Notes under the pieces: generated by a model
The model's input: the letters and a program-made list of their open reading frames with translations, nothing else
Told to the model about the DNA's origin: nothing
Database searches by the model: none
Program-made: the position numbers and the translations under genes
DNA from: AC-37 sp036389295
Lineage (GTDB): Bacteria > Actinomycetota > Thermoleophilia > Solirubrobacterales > Thermoleophilaceae
Reading direction: 5' to 3'
DNA length: 64,000 bases
NCBI GenBank assembly: GCA_036389295.1
Contig: DASVQB010000046.1
Location: 66,771-130,770 of the forward strand
Shown here: positions 6,934-15,037 of the stretch, piece by piece
How positions within the stretch are numbered: the first letter of the stretch is position 1
How the letters are laid out: each line of letters opens with the position of its first letter

Positions 6934-8003
6934 TGGCGCGCCCCCGGGTCGAGACCTCGAACGGCGCGAGCGCCGCGCTGCTCGTCGCCGCCGCGTCGGG
7001 CGAGACCGAGCTCGTCGGGGCCCTGCGGCACGCCGTCGAGGACTGCCCGTTCCAGGCGAACGGCGCGTTCGAGGCGGACGCCGAGCTGCTCGACGTCGGT
7101 GGGGACGAGCTGCTCGCGATCACCGTCGACACGCTCCAGGCGCGCGAGGAGCTGGCCACCGCCACGTCCGGCTACGGGCGCGGGTGGCTCGCCGCCACGG
7201 CGTCGCTCAGCGACCTCGCCGCGGTGGGGGCCAGGCCGGTGGCGGTGCTCACCTCGTGCTGCTTCGACCCCGCGAGGATCGACACCGAGGAGGCGCAGGA
7301 GCTGGGTCGCGGCGCGTCCGACGCCGCCCGCGCCCAGGACGCGTACCTGGTCGGCGGCGACACCAACTGGTCCGGCGAGGAGAGCATCACGAGCACGGCG
7401 GTCGGGCTGGTGCCGCGGGGGCGGCTCCTGACGCGGGTGGGCGCGAGCGCGGGCGACGCGCTGTACGCGACCGGCCCGGTCGGCGGCGGCAACGCCGCCG
7501 GCGCGCGGTCGCTGCTCGGCGAGGAGGCGCCGAGCCCGTGGCTGCCGTCCGCGCGCTGCGCGGCCGGCCGGGCGCTGCGCGATCACGCGCGCGCGTGCAT
7601 CGACACGAGCGACGGGCTGGTGACCTCCGCGCTCCTGCTCGCGGACCTGAACGGCACCGGCTTCGAGATCGACGACGCGCCCGGCCTGTACGACCCGGCC
7701 GGCCTGGCGCTGGCCCGGCGGCTCGGGCTGCCGTCCTGGCTGCTCGCCGCGGGCGAGTGGGGGGAGTTCGAGCTGCTGCTCGCCGTGGCGCCGGACGCCG
7801 AGGCGGGGTGCCTGGAGGCCCTGGCGGGCGTCGGCGCCCCGGCCGTGCGCGTCGGCCGGCTCACCGCCGAGCCGGAGTTCGCGATCGTCCGCGAGGACGG
7901 GTCGCGGGTGGACGCGCTGGACGTGGCGCAGAGCCTCCGCTCGGTGGAGCGCGACGGGGGGCTCGTCGCGCAGCTCGCCGCGCTGGTCGGGAGGGCCGGG
8001 TGA
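6933..8003 (+). CDS. AIR synthase / ThiL-related protein
   Basis: A 356-residue member of the PurM/ThiL/SelD/HypE ATP-binding fold. Support: ATASLSDLAAVGARPVAVL, YLVGGDTN followed by the AGDALYATGPVGGGNAAGA hinge, and CIDTSDGLVTSALLLA plus AAGEWGEFELLLAV in the C-terminal domain, all in ThiL order. The N-terminal GDDAAV element that binds Mg-ATP in ThiL is not recognisable; the equivalent stretch reads FEADAELLDVGGDEL. It therefore may have a divergent activity rather than thiamine-phosphate kinase. It sits in the middle of the lipid operon (ATG overlapping the UbiA stop by one base), where no thiamine gene is seen, so its role here is unexplained. Confidence 0.7.
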   Translation: MARPRVETSNGASAALLVAAASGETELVGALRHAVEDCPFQANGAFEADAELLDVGGDELLAITVDTLQAREELATATSGYGRGWLAATASLSDLAAVGARPVAVLTSCCFDPARIDTEEAQELGRGASDAARAQDAYLVGGDTNWSGEESITSTAVGLVPRGRLLTRVGASAGDALYATGPVGGGNAAGARSLLGEEAPSPWLPSARCAAGRALRDHARACIDTSDGLVTSALLLADLNGTGFEIDDAPGLYDPAGLALARRLGLPSWLLAAGEWGEFELLLAVAPDAEAGCLEALAGVGAPAVRVGRLTAEPEFAIVREDGSRVDALDVAQSLRSVERDGGLVAQLAALVGRAG

Positions 8004-8016
8004 GGGGGCGGCGGTC

Positions 8017-9030
8017 GTGACGAGCGACCCGCGCGTCGTCGTGACCGGCGCCACCGGCTGCGTCGGCGGCGCGGTCGGGCGCACGTTCGCGGCGCGCGGG
8101 TGGAGCGTGCGCGGGCTCGTGCGGCGGCCCGATGCGCTGGCCGGCGCCGGCTGGGAGGAGCACCGCGGCGAGCTGACCGAGCCCGGCTCGCTGGCCGGGC
8201 TCTGCGAGGGCGCCGAGGTCGTGGTCCACACCGCCGCCGTCGTCAGCGACTGGGACCGCGAGGACGTCTTCTGGCGGATCAACCGCGAGGGCACCCGCGC
8301 GCTGCTGCGCGAGGCGGCCCGGGCCGGCGTGCGCCGCTTCGTCTACGTGAGCACCGCGGACGTGTTCGGCTTCCTCCGCGACGTCGTCATCGACGAGGGC
8401 TCGCCCAAGGACTGCCCGCCGTACCCCTACTCGCTCTCGAAGCTCGAGGGCGAGCGGCTCGCGTGGGAGGCCGCGCGCGACGGGCTCGGCGTCTCGACCG
8501 TCTACCCGACGTGGGTCTTCGGGCCGGGCGACCGGCACCTGGTGCCCGAGCTGCTCGACGGCCTGCGCACCCGCCAGCTCGTGTACTTCGACCGCGGCGC
8601 CACGCCGCTCGAGCTGACCTACAGCGAGAACCTCGCCGACGCGATCCACCTCGTCGCCACCTCCGACCGCGCGGCCGGCCAGTCGTACATCGTCGGCGAC
8701 GGCTACGGCGCGACGTTCGGAGGGTTCATCGACGCGCTCGCGCGGGAGGCCGGGCTGCGCCCGCCGCGGTTCTCGATCCCGTACGCCGCGGCCTACGGGG
8801 CGGCCGCGGTGTCGGAGGCCGTGGCGCGGGTGACGCGCAGCGACAAGCGACCGCTCTTGACGCGCTACGCGATCCGCTCGGCGGCCACGGGCATGCGCTA
8901 CGACCTGTCGAAGGTCGCGGCGCTCGGCTACGAGCCGGCGGTCGGGCTGGAGGAGGGCGTGCGGCGCACGCTGACCGGGCTCGAGGGCGAGCGGGAGGAG
9001 GACCGGTGGCTGGTCGGGTCGGCGTCCTGA
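8017..9030 (+). CDS. Extended SDR (NAD-dependent epimerase/dehydratase family), candidate ketosphinganine/ceramide reductase
   Basis: A 337-residue extended short-chain dehydrogenase: Rossmann motif TGATGCVGG (residues 10-18), an HTAAVVSDWD strand, catalytic S112/T113 and Y138-x3-K142 in YSLSKLEGE. Family members act as 3-beta-hydroxysteroid dehydrogenase-like or ketone reductases. In Caulobacter the sphingolipid reductase CerR is an epimerase-type SDR encoded beside SPT and ACP (established knowledge), so reduction of the 3-keto group made by the SPT-like enzyme is a natural hypothesis. The GTG at 8017 has AGGGGG upstream, 13 bases after the previous stop. Confidence 0.75.
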   Translation: MTSDPRVVVTGATGCVGGAVGRTFAARGWSVRGLVRRPDALAGAGWEEHRGELTEPGSLAGLCEGAEVVVHTAAVVSDWDREDVFWRINREGTRALLREAARAGVRRFVYVSTADVFGFLRDVVIDEGSPKDCPPYPYSLSKLEGERLAWEAARDGLGVSTVYPTWVFGPGDRHLVPELLDGLRTRQLVYFDRGATPLELTYSENLADAIHLVATSDRAAGQSYIVGDGYGATFGGFIDALAREAGLRPPRFSIPYAAAYGAAAVSEAVARVTRSDKRPLLTRYAIRSAATGMRYDLSKVAALGYEPAVGLEEGVRRTLTGLEGEREEDRWLVGSAS

Positions 9031-9965
9031 GCGAGCTGGCGGGCGCGGCGGTCCGGCCCGCCGACGACGCGCTCTGGATCGTGAACCCCACCGCCGGGTT
9101 CGGACGCGGCCGCCGCCAGGAGGAGCGCCTCCGCCGCGAGCTGCCGGACGCCCGCGTCCACCGGACGACCCGCGCGGGCGAGGCGGCCGAGGTAGCGGCC
9201 CGCGCCGTACGCGACGGCTGCCGGACGATCGTGGTCGTCGGCGGCGACGGGACCCTCACCGAGGTCGCCGGGGCCGTGCTCGCGGACGACGGGCCCGAGG
9301 ACGTGGCGGTCGGCTTCGCCCCCGCCGGCACCTGCAACGACTTCTCGCGCGGGCGCGCGGCGAGCCGGGACATGGCGGGCCTGCTCGACCGCGACCGCGG
9401 CGTCCGCATCGACGTGGGACACGTGACGTTCGCGACGGACGGCGGCACCGGCTCGCGCCACTTCGTCGTGAACTCGACGGTCGGGTTCGTGAGCCGCCTG
9501 GGCGAGCGGTTCACGCGCAAGACGTCCGCCAACCTCGCGCTCAAGCGGGTCGGCCTCGAGGTCTCGCAGGCCGTCCTCGGCGCCGACACCCTCGCGCGCT
9601 GGCGGCCGCTGCGCCTGACGCTGACCGTGGACGGCGAGCGGATCGAGTCCGAGGCCACCAACCTCGCCGTCATGAAGGTCCCGTACTTCGCCGGCGGCCT
9701 CAGCTTCGGGGACTTCGGGACGCTAGACGACGGGCGCCTGCACGCGGTGCTGCTCGGCGGCCTCTCGCGGCCGCGCGTGGCGAACGCCATGTGGCGGGCC
9801 TTCCGGCGGCGGCTCGACGGCCACCCGGCGCTGCGGCACTGGGCGGCCGGGACCGTCACCGTGGAGAGCGACCCGCCGTGGCCGGTCGAGGTCGACGGCG
9901 AGATCGTCGGCCGCACGCCGGCCACCTACACCGTGCTTCCGAGACGACTCACGACCATCACCTAG
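9006..9965 (+). CDS. Diacylglycerol/sphingosine kinase-family lipid kinase
   Basis: A 319-residue DAGK-catalytic-domain protein: WIVNPTAGFGRGRR (residues 24-37), the nucleotide-binding VVVGGDGTLTEVAGAV (77-92), GFAPAGTCNDFSR (about 109-121), MKVPYFAGGLSF and a C-terminal EVDGEIVG segment. The family (YegS, DgkB, LCB/sphingosine kinases) phosphorylates a lipid hydroxyl with ATP. Its place after an SPT-like enzyme and an SDR makes a long-chain base or derived lipid a plausible substrate. The GTG at 9006 overlaps the SDR by 25 bp and has an excellent GGGAGGAGG ribosome-binding site five bases upstream, which decides the start. Confidence 0.8.
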   Translation: MAGRVGVLSELAGAAVRPADDALWIVNPTAGFGRGRRQEERLRRELPDARVHRTTRAGEAAEVAARAVRDGCRTIVVVGGDGTLTEVAGAVLADDGPEDVAVGFAPAGTCNDFSRGRAASRDMAGLLDRDRGVRIDVGHVTFATDGGTGSRHFVVNSTVGFVSRLGERFTRKTSANLALKRVGLEVSQAVLGADTLARWRPLRLTLTVDGERIESEATNLAVMKVPYFAGGLSFGDFGTLDDGRLHAVLLGGLSRPRVANAMWRAFRRRLDGHPALRHWAAGTVTVESDPPWPVEVDGEIVGRTPATYTVLPRRLTTIT

Positions 9966-9975
9966 GGGGAACGAC

Positions 9976-11193
9976 ATGGAGGCGTCAGTCAGGGAGGCGG
10001 AGCTCTTGACCGCCGCGGAGCGGGAGGTCGTCGAGATCGCGACCCGCCACGCGGAGGCGTTCCAGGAGCGCGCCGAGAAGCACGACCGCGAGAACTCGTT
10101 CCCGTTCCAGGACTTCGAGGACATGAAGGAGTCCGGCTACCTCGCGGCCCCGGTGCCGCAGGAGCTTGGCGGGGCGGGGCTGAGCCTGCTCGGCCTGTGC
10201 GCCGCTCAGGAGAAGCTCGCCGAGGGCGCGCCGGCCACGGCGCTCGGCGTGAACATGCACCTGTTCTCGATCGGGCTCGTCGCCGAGATGTGGCGCCACG
10301 AGCCGGACGAGCGCGTCGAGGCGTTCCTGCGCGGCGTCGGCGAGGGCCACCTGATCGTGGGGGCGTCGGTGTCCGAGGCCGAGACGAGCGGCAACAACTT
10401 CCGCCACGCCGCCACGAGGGCCGAGCGGGTCGAGGGCGGCTACAGGGTCACCGGGCGGAAGATCTTCGCCTCGATCAGCCCGGTGATGACCGCCTACACC
10501 ACGCACGCCCTGTACGAGGACCCCGACCGCGGCCCGCTGCTGGTCCACTTCCTCGTGCTGCGCGACTCGCCGGGCCTCGAGATCCTCGACAACTGGGACG
10601 CGATGGGGATGCGCCCGACGGGCTCGAACGACGTCGTCCTGAACGAGGTGTTCGTGCCCGACGAGCTGGTGGTGGCGGAGCGCCCGGCCGGGCGGCTCGA
10701 CGAGTTCGCGATCAACTCGCACAAGTGGTTCGGGCTCACGTTCGGCGCGGTCTACACCGGCGTCGCCGGCGGGGCCAAGCGGTACGTCGAGGACTACGCG
10801 CGCGAGCGGATCCGCAAGCCGTACCCGCGGCCGATGAGCCACTTCCCCTCGATCCAGTTCCTGGTCGCGGAGATGGAGGTCCGGATCCAGGCCTCGCGGG
10901 CGCTCGTCTGGAAGACGGCGCACGAGCTGGGGCACGGGCCGGCGACGACCGAGCGCGAGTTCGCCGCCGCGCTGACGGCGAAGTACCTCGCAACCGAGAA
11001 CGCCGTCAAGATCGTGGACATGGCGATGTCGGTGACCGGCGGGAGCGGCTTCCTCCGGAAGTCGCCGATCGAGCGCCTCTACCGCGACGTGCGCGGGGCG
11101 AAGGTGCACCCGCCGTCGCACTACGACGCGCTCGAGATCATCGGCAAGGCGGTGCTGGACGTGCCGCTCGACGAGGAGCCGCGGTGGGGGTAG
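9976..11193 (+). CDS. Acyl-CoA dehydrogenase-family flavoprotein
   Basis: A 405-residue acyl-CoA dehydrogenase: helical N-terminal domain, VPQELGGAGLSLLGLC (about 56-71), the flavin-binding beta domain with ASVSEAETSGNN and TGRKIFASISPV, MGMRPTGSNDVVLNEVFVP (about 214-232), and the C-terminal helical bundle with SVTGGSGFLRKSPIERLYRD (about 350-369). The family introduces an alpha-beta double bond using FAD; the position of the catalytic glutamate cannot be confirmed by eye. It begins ten bases after the lipid kinase with AGGGGGAA before the ATG. In this operon it may desaturate the acyl chain or a thioester intermediate; some members of the family also oxidise amines or nitroalkanes. Confidence 0.82.
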   Translation: MEASVREAELLTAAEREVVEIATRHAEAFQERAEKHDRENSFPFQDFEDMKESGYLAAPVPQELGGAGLSLLGLCAAQEKLAEGAPATALGVNMHLFSIGLVAEMWRHEPDERVEAFLRGVGEGHLIVGASVSEAETSGNNFRHAATRAERVEGGYRVTGRKIFASISPVMTAYTTHALYEDPDRGPLLVHFLVLRDSPGLEILDNWDAMGMRPTGSNDVVLNEVFVPDELVVAERPAGRLDEFAINSHKWFGLTFGAVYTGVAGGAKRYVEDYARERIRKPYPRPMSHFPSIQFLVAEMEVRIQASRALVWKTAHELGHGPATTEREFAAALTAKYLATENAVKIVDMAMSVTGGSGFLRKSPIERLYRDVRGAKVHPPSHYDALEIIGKAVLDVPLDEEPRWG

Positions 11194-11227
11194 GCCGCGC
11201 ACGGCGGACGCGGCGCCGGGAGGGGCA

Positions 11228-12484
11228 GTGAGGAACCGCGTCCTCGTCTACGGGATGCACGGCTACCGCAACCTGGGCGCGGAGGCCCGCCTCGTGGCGA
11301 TCGTCGACCAGCTCCGGCGGATCGTGCCCGACGCCGAGGTCGTCGCGAACTCGCTGCACCGGACGGCGCTCGACTACCTGCGCGAGCTGGGCGCGCGCGT
11401 CCACTACTTCCCGCCCGCCCTCTACCGGCCGGCGGGGAGGCGGCTGATACGGACCGCCGACTGCGTGATCCTCTCGGAGGGCGCGATGATCGGCGACCGC
11501 TTCAGCCCCGCGCTCCTGAACGCGCTGGTCACGGCGATCGAGCAGACCGGCCGCGAGGGGATCGCCAGCGTCGGCCTGGCGCTCGACTCGAACTACATCT
11601 CGCCGGGGCGCCGCGAGCGCGCGGTGCGCGCGCTGAACTCGATCTCGCTGCTCACCGTCCGCGCACCGGGCTGCGACGAGCACCTGCGCTCGTACGGGGT
11701 CGAGGCCGAGATGCCGGTCACGGCCGACTGCGCGGTCTCGATGCCGCTGCCGGGCGAGGGCGTGCGCCGCCGCGTGCGCGAGCGGTGGGGCCTCGGCGAC
11801 GGCCCCGTGCACGGCATCGCACCCGTCGACTTCCACATGTGGCCGGCGCTGATGCGGCCGGTCGGGCGCCCGTCGGACTACGTGCGCTGGCCGTACAGGG
11901 CAACCTACCCGGACGGCGGCCGGCGGCGCTCGGCGGAGCTGCGCGCCCGCTGGGTCGAGCACGCGCGCTACCTGCTCTCCACCGACCGCCGCGCGCGCGT
12001 CGCGATCGTGATCCAGGACCGCGGCGACGTCCGGTTCGCCTACCGCATCCACCGCGAGCTCGGCGTGCCGGAGCGGAGCTTCGTGATCGACGGGCAGGTC
12101 TCCGACCCGTTCGAGATGTCGGCCGCCTACTCGCAGATGGAGACGCTCACGAGCTCGCGCTACCACGCGATCGTGCTGGCGTCCGCGTACGCGGTGCCGT
12201 TCGTCGCGCTCGGGCACGACAACCGGACCCAGTTCTACTGCCAGGACATCGGCCTCGAGAAGCTGTTCGTCGCCCACGACGAGCCGGACGCGACCGCCGC
12301 CGTGCGCGAGCGGCACGAGCTGCTCGGCCCGGAGCGGGACGGCATCCGCGAGCGCATCGAGGCCGGGTTCGCGGAGATGCGCGAGCGCGACGCGGTCAAC
12401 TACCGGCTACTCGGCGACCTGCTCGAGGGCCTCGGCCACCGCGTGTCGCGCGAACCGGCGCCCCGGCCGACGACCGTTGGCTGA
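11228..12484 (+). CDS. Polysaccharide pyruvyl transferase-family protein
   Basis: A 418-residue protein of the polysaccharide pyruvyl transferase family (GT-B-like fold). Recognisable parts are the N-terminal VYGMHGYRNLGAEA, which resembles the usual GNxGDE-type opening, VILSEGAMIGD (about 78-88), IASVGLALDS and the C-terminal TSSRYHAIVLASAYAVPFVAL (about 311-331), where SRxH is the family's conserved motif. Members transfer pyruvate from PEP to sugars (CsaB, WcaK, EpsO). The GTG at 11228 has GGGAGGGGCA ahead of it; the end overlaps the ABC ATPase by 8 bp. In this operon it may decorate the head group of the lipid product. Confidence 0.75.
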   Translation: MRNRVLVYGMHGYRNLGAEARLVAIVDQLRRIVPDAEVVANSLHRTALDYLRELGARVHYFPPALYRPAGRRLIRTADCVILSEGAMIGDRFSPALLNALVTAIEQTGREGIASVGLALDSNYISPGRRERAVRALNSISLLTVRAPGCDEHLRSYGVEAEMPVTADCAVSMPLPGEGVRRRVRERWGLGDGPVHGIAPVDFHMWPALMRPVGRPSDYVRWPYRATYPDGGRRRSAELRARWVEHARYLLSTDRRARVAIVIQDRGDVRFAYRIHRELGVPERSFVIDGQVSDPFEMSAAYSQMETLTSSRYHAIVLASAYAVPFVALGHDNRTQFYCQDIGLEKLFVAHDEPDATAAVRERHELLGPERDGIRERIEAGFAEMRERDAVNYRLLGDLLEGLGHRVSREPAPRPTTVG

Positions 12485-13526
12485 CCCGGCGGCGGCGCCC
12501 GCGCCGGCGGTCGCGGAGCCGGCGGCTCCCGCGGTCGTCGCCAGCGAGCTGACCAAGGTCTACCGCGGCGGGGTGAAGGCGGCCGACCGGGTGTCGCTGT
12601 CGGCCGCGGGCGGCGAGGTCGTGGGCGTGGTCGGCCCGAACGGCGCCGGCAAGTCGACCACCCTCAACATGCTCGCGACGCTGCTGCGGCCGACCTCCGG
12701 GACGGCCACGATCTGGGGGATCCCGCTCGAGGACGCCGACCGGGTCCGGCCGCTGCTCGGCGTGGCGCTCCAGCGCGCGGGCCTCGACCCGCTGATGACC
12801 GGCGCCGAGCACTTCGAGGTGCAGGCGGCGCTCTACCGGCTCGCCTCGGACGTCGCCGGGCGGCGCCGCTCCGAGCTGGTCGACCGCTTCGAGCTCGGCC
12901 CCTACCTCGACCGCACGGTCGGGCAGTACTCCGGCGGGATCCAGCGCCGGCTCGCGCTCGCGCTCGCGCTCCTGGCGGACCCGCCCGTCGTGATCTTCGA
13001 CGAGCCGAGCGTCGGGCTCGACCCGCGCAGCCGCCGCAACCTCTGGGACCTGATCCGCGGCCTGCGCGCCGAGGGGCGGGCGGTGCTCCTCAGCACCCAG
13101 TACCTGGAGGAGGCGGACGCGCTGTGCGACCGCGTCTACCTCATCGACCACGGGGCGATCGTGCTGGCCGGGGCGCCGGCGGAGCTGAAGCGGCGGGCCG
13201 GCGGGGCGACGCTGCGGGTCGAGGTCGGCGAGTCGCCGGAGGCCCTGCTGGACGCCGTGCGCGCGGAGCTCCCGCGGCTCGAGGCGAGCGTGGACGGCGC
13301 CACCGTCGTCTTCGGGCTCGACGGCGACGTCTCGATCGCGGGGCGGGTGCTGCTGGCGGCGCAGCAGCGCGGCGTCGCCGTCCGCAGCCTGCGGGTGTCG
13401 GAGCCGACGCTCGACGACGTGTTCCTGCGGTTCACGGGCCGCGCCGTCGAGGCCGAGCCGCTGAGCGGCGAGGGGTTCGACCTCGGCGCCCGGATGCAGC
13501 GCGGCGGAGGCAAGCGGTGGCGCTGA
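12477..13526 (+). CDS. ABC transporter ATP-binding protein (ABC-2/DrrA type)
   Basis: A 349-residue ATPase: Walker A GPNGAGKST (about 53-61), Q-loop near LLGVALQRAGLD, signature YSGGIQRRLALA (about 149-160), Walker B VVIFDEPSVGLDP (about 169-181) and H-loop region LLSTQYLEEAD. The C-terminal extension ending in SEPTLDDVFLRFTGR is the DrrA-like domain found in drug and lipid exporters. It starts at a TTG (12477) inside the end of the pyruvyl transferase and overlaps its permease partner by 10 bp, so the pair is part of the lipid operon and probably exports its product. Confidence 0.9.
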   Translation: MADPAAAPAPAVAEPAAPAVVASELTKVYRGGVKAADRVSLSAAGGEVVGVVGPNGAGKSTTLNMLATLLRPTSGTATIWGIPLEDADRVRPLLGVALQRAGLDPLMTGAEHFEVQAALYRLASDVAGRRRSELVDRFELGPYLDRTVGQYSGGIQRRLALALALLADPPVVIFDEPSVGLDPRSRRNLWDLIRGLRAEGRAVLLSTQYLEEADALCDRVYLIDHGAIVLAGAPAELKRRAGGATLRVEVGESPEALLDAVRAELPRLEASVDGATVVFGLDGDVSIAGRVLLAAQQRGVAVRSLRVSEPTLDDVFLRFTGRAVEAEPLSGEGFDLGARMQRGGGKRWR

Positions 13527-14284
13527 GCGTCCTCTGGCCGATGTACCGGCGCGCGGTCCGCGAGGCGCTGCGGGTCCCGCTCGCGACCTTCATCGTGCCG
13601 ATCGTCGTCGGCGTCTTCATGCAGACGATCTTCGCGCGTGTGTTCTCGGGCCTCGTGCGCCTCGACGCGTTCGAGGGCGTCGAGTACAACGACTACCTCC
13701 TCCCGGGCACGCTGATCATGGCCGTGATGCTGGGGTCGTCGACGTCCGGGGTGAGCAGCGCGGTCGAGCTCCAGACCGGCTTCTTCGACCGCATGCGGAT
13801 CTCGCCGCTGCGGGAGCTGCCGAGCCTGCGCGCGCGGCGGCTGGCCGACGCCACGCGGATCGGCCTCTACTGCACGGTCCTGCTCGCGATCGGCTGGGTC
13901 GACGGCGCGGAGATCGACAACTGGCCGCTGGCGGTCGCGTTCGCGTTCGCGTTCCCGGCCGCGTGGTGCTTCGCCTACGGCGGTCTCGCGCTGGCGGCGT
14001 GCCTGCGGACGCGGAGCGCCGAGACGGCCCAGGGCATGGCGCCGCTGTTCTTCCCGATCCTCTTCATGAGCACGGCGGTGATGCCGGGCGAGCTGCTGCC
14101 GGGCTGGCTCGACGCGATCGCCGGCTGGAACCCGGTCTCGTACGTGACCGACGCGATGCGGTCGGCGTTCGCGGGCGACGTGGACGGCGACGCGCTCGCG
14201 AAGGCGGCCGCCGGGGTGGCCGCGGTGGCCGCGCTCACGCAGCTGCTCGTGGTGCGGGCGCGGGCGGCGGTGGCGACCGAGTAG
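13517..14284 (+). CDS. ABC-2 type permease
   Basis: A 255-residue integral membrane protein with about six transmembrane segments, an N-terminal VLWPMYRRAVREALR amphipathic start, YNDYLLPGTLIMAVMLG after the first periplasmic loop and the MAPLFFPILFMSTAVMPG plus WNPVSYVTDAMRSAFAG motifs characteristic of DrrB-like ABC-2 exporters. It pairs with the overlapping ATPase. The GTG at 13517 is in frame and overlaps the ATPase by 10 bp. It is the last gene of the 2.5-14.3 kb operon; the next gene converges four bases downstream on the other strand. Confidence 0.85.
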   Translation: MALSVLWPMYRRAVREALRVPLATFIVPIVVGVFMQTIFARVFSGLVRLDAFEGVEYNDYLLPGTLIMAVMLGSSTSGVSSAVELQTGFFDRMRISPLRELPSLRARRLADATRIGLYCTVLLAIGWVDGAEIDNWPLAVAFAFAFPAAWCFAYGGLALAACLRTRSAETAQGMAPLFFPILFMSTAVMPGELLPGWLDAIAGWNPVSYVTDAMRSAFAGDVDGDALAKAAAGVAAVAALTQLLVVRARAAVATE

Positions 14285-14288
14285 CCGC

Positions 14289-15002
14289 TCAGCGCGCGCG
14301 GATCGAGTCGATCCGCCACCGCCCGAGCTCGCGGGACAGGCTGAACTCGTAGGTGCGGTCGCGGTCGGCATCGCGGACCGCGATCGTCGCGGTCGCGCCG
14401 GCCACGTTCGCGTCGCCCGGGTCGTAGCTCCGGGACGTGAGGCGCGCGAACCGCCGCTCACACGCGGCCTTCCCGCCGAACCGCAGGACGCCGGCGTAGC
14501 TGAGGTACTCGCATCCCCGCCCGCCCTCCGAGGAGCCGTAGTCGAGCACGGTCGTCACGATCGCCCGCTCGGCGACCCTCGGGTCGGCCTGCGACGGCCG
14601 GTCGAGGTCGTCGACCTTCCAGCGACCGCCCTCGTTCACGAGCCTGAGCTCGAGCGCGTCGTCCTCGACGTCGCCCCTCGTCAGCTCGACCTCGGCGGTC
14701 GCGCGCGCCCCCGACACGGTCACTCGACCGGCCTCGGCGTCCTCGGTCGTGTTGCCGGGCGCCTCCCGCTCGCACGCCGCGACCGCCGCCGGGCCGGTCT
14801 CGTGGGTGGACAGCTCGAGGTAGTGGGCCGTGACCAGCTCGCGGCAGGCGGCCGGGTCCCTGGTCGTGACCAGCTCGAGGGCGGCCTCCTCGACCTCGTC
14901 CGTGGCGCCGCTCCCGCCGATCGAGACGACGAACGCGATGACGGCGCCCGCGACGGCGAACACCGCGACGACCGCTGCGATCACCAGCACGCCCCTCCGC
15001 AT
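14289..15002 (-). CDS. Membrane-anchored protein with two NTF2-like repeats
   Basis: A 237-residue protein with one N-terminal transmembrane segment (MRRGVLVIAAVVAVFAVAG) and an extracytoplasmic part made of two similar units. Each unit has an AC/CE-containing helix, an AACER motif, and ends in a short strand with GGRWKVDDL or LGRWRIDSI. This is the layout of NTF2/DUF4878-like lipoprotein domains of unknown function. The ATG at 15002 was preferred over a TTG ten codons upstream because the longer form would run through the operator at 15013-15026. Divergent from the iron operon and sharing its operators, it may be iron-regulated; a transport or sensing role is speculation. Confidence 0.6.
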   Translation of the reverse strand: MRRGVLVIAAVVAVFAVAGAVIAFVVSIGGSGATDEVEEAALELVTTRDPAACRELVTAHYLELSTHETGPAAVAACEREAPGNTTEDAEAGRVTVSGARATAEVELTRGDVEDDALELRLVNEGGRWKVDDLDRPSQADPRVAERAIVTTVLDYGSSEGGRGCEYLSYAGVLRFGGKAACERRFARLTSRSYDPGDANVAGATATIAVRDADRDRTYEFSLSRELGRWRIDSIRAR

Positions 15003-15012
15003 CGCGGGGAGG

Positions 15013-15026
15013 TTAGGGCACCCTAA
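15013..15026. promoter_or_regulatory. Iron-type operator 1, TTAGGG-N2-CCCTAA
   Basis: A perfect 14-bp dyad, TTAGGG-CA-CCCTAA, ten bases upstream of the minus-strand gene start at 15002. The half-site TTAGG resembles the DtxR/IdeR box half-site (TTAGGTTAG), though the arrangement is shorter than the 19-bp consensus. Confidence 0.6.
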
Positions 15027-15037
15027 TCCCAAACTTG

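Noticed and set aside
15003..15032. TTG start ten codons upstream for the NTF2-like protein
   Set aside because: It would put the coding sequence across the operator at 15013-15026 and gives a Pro-containing prefix before the membrane segment.
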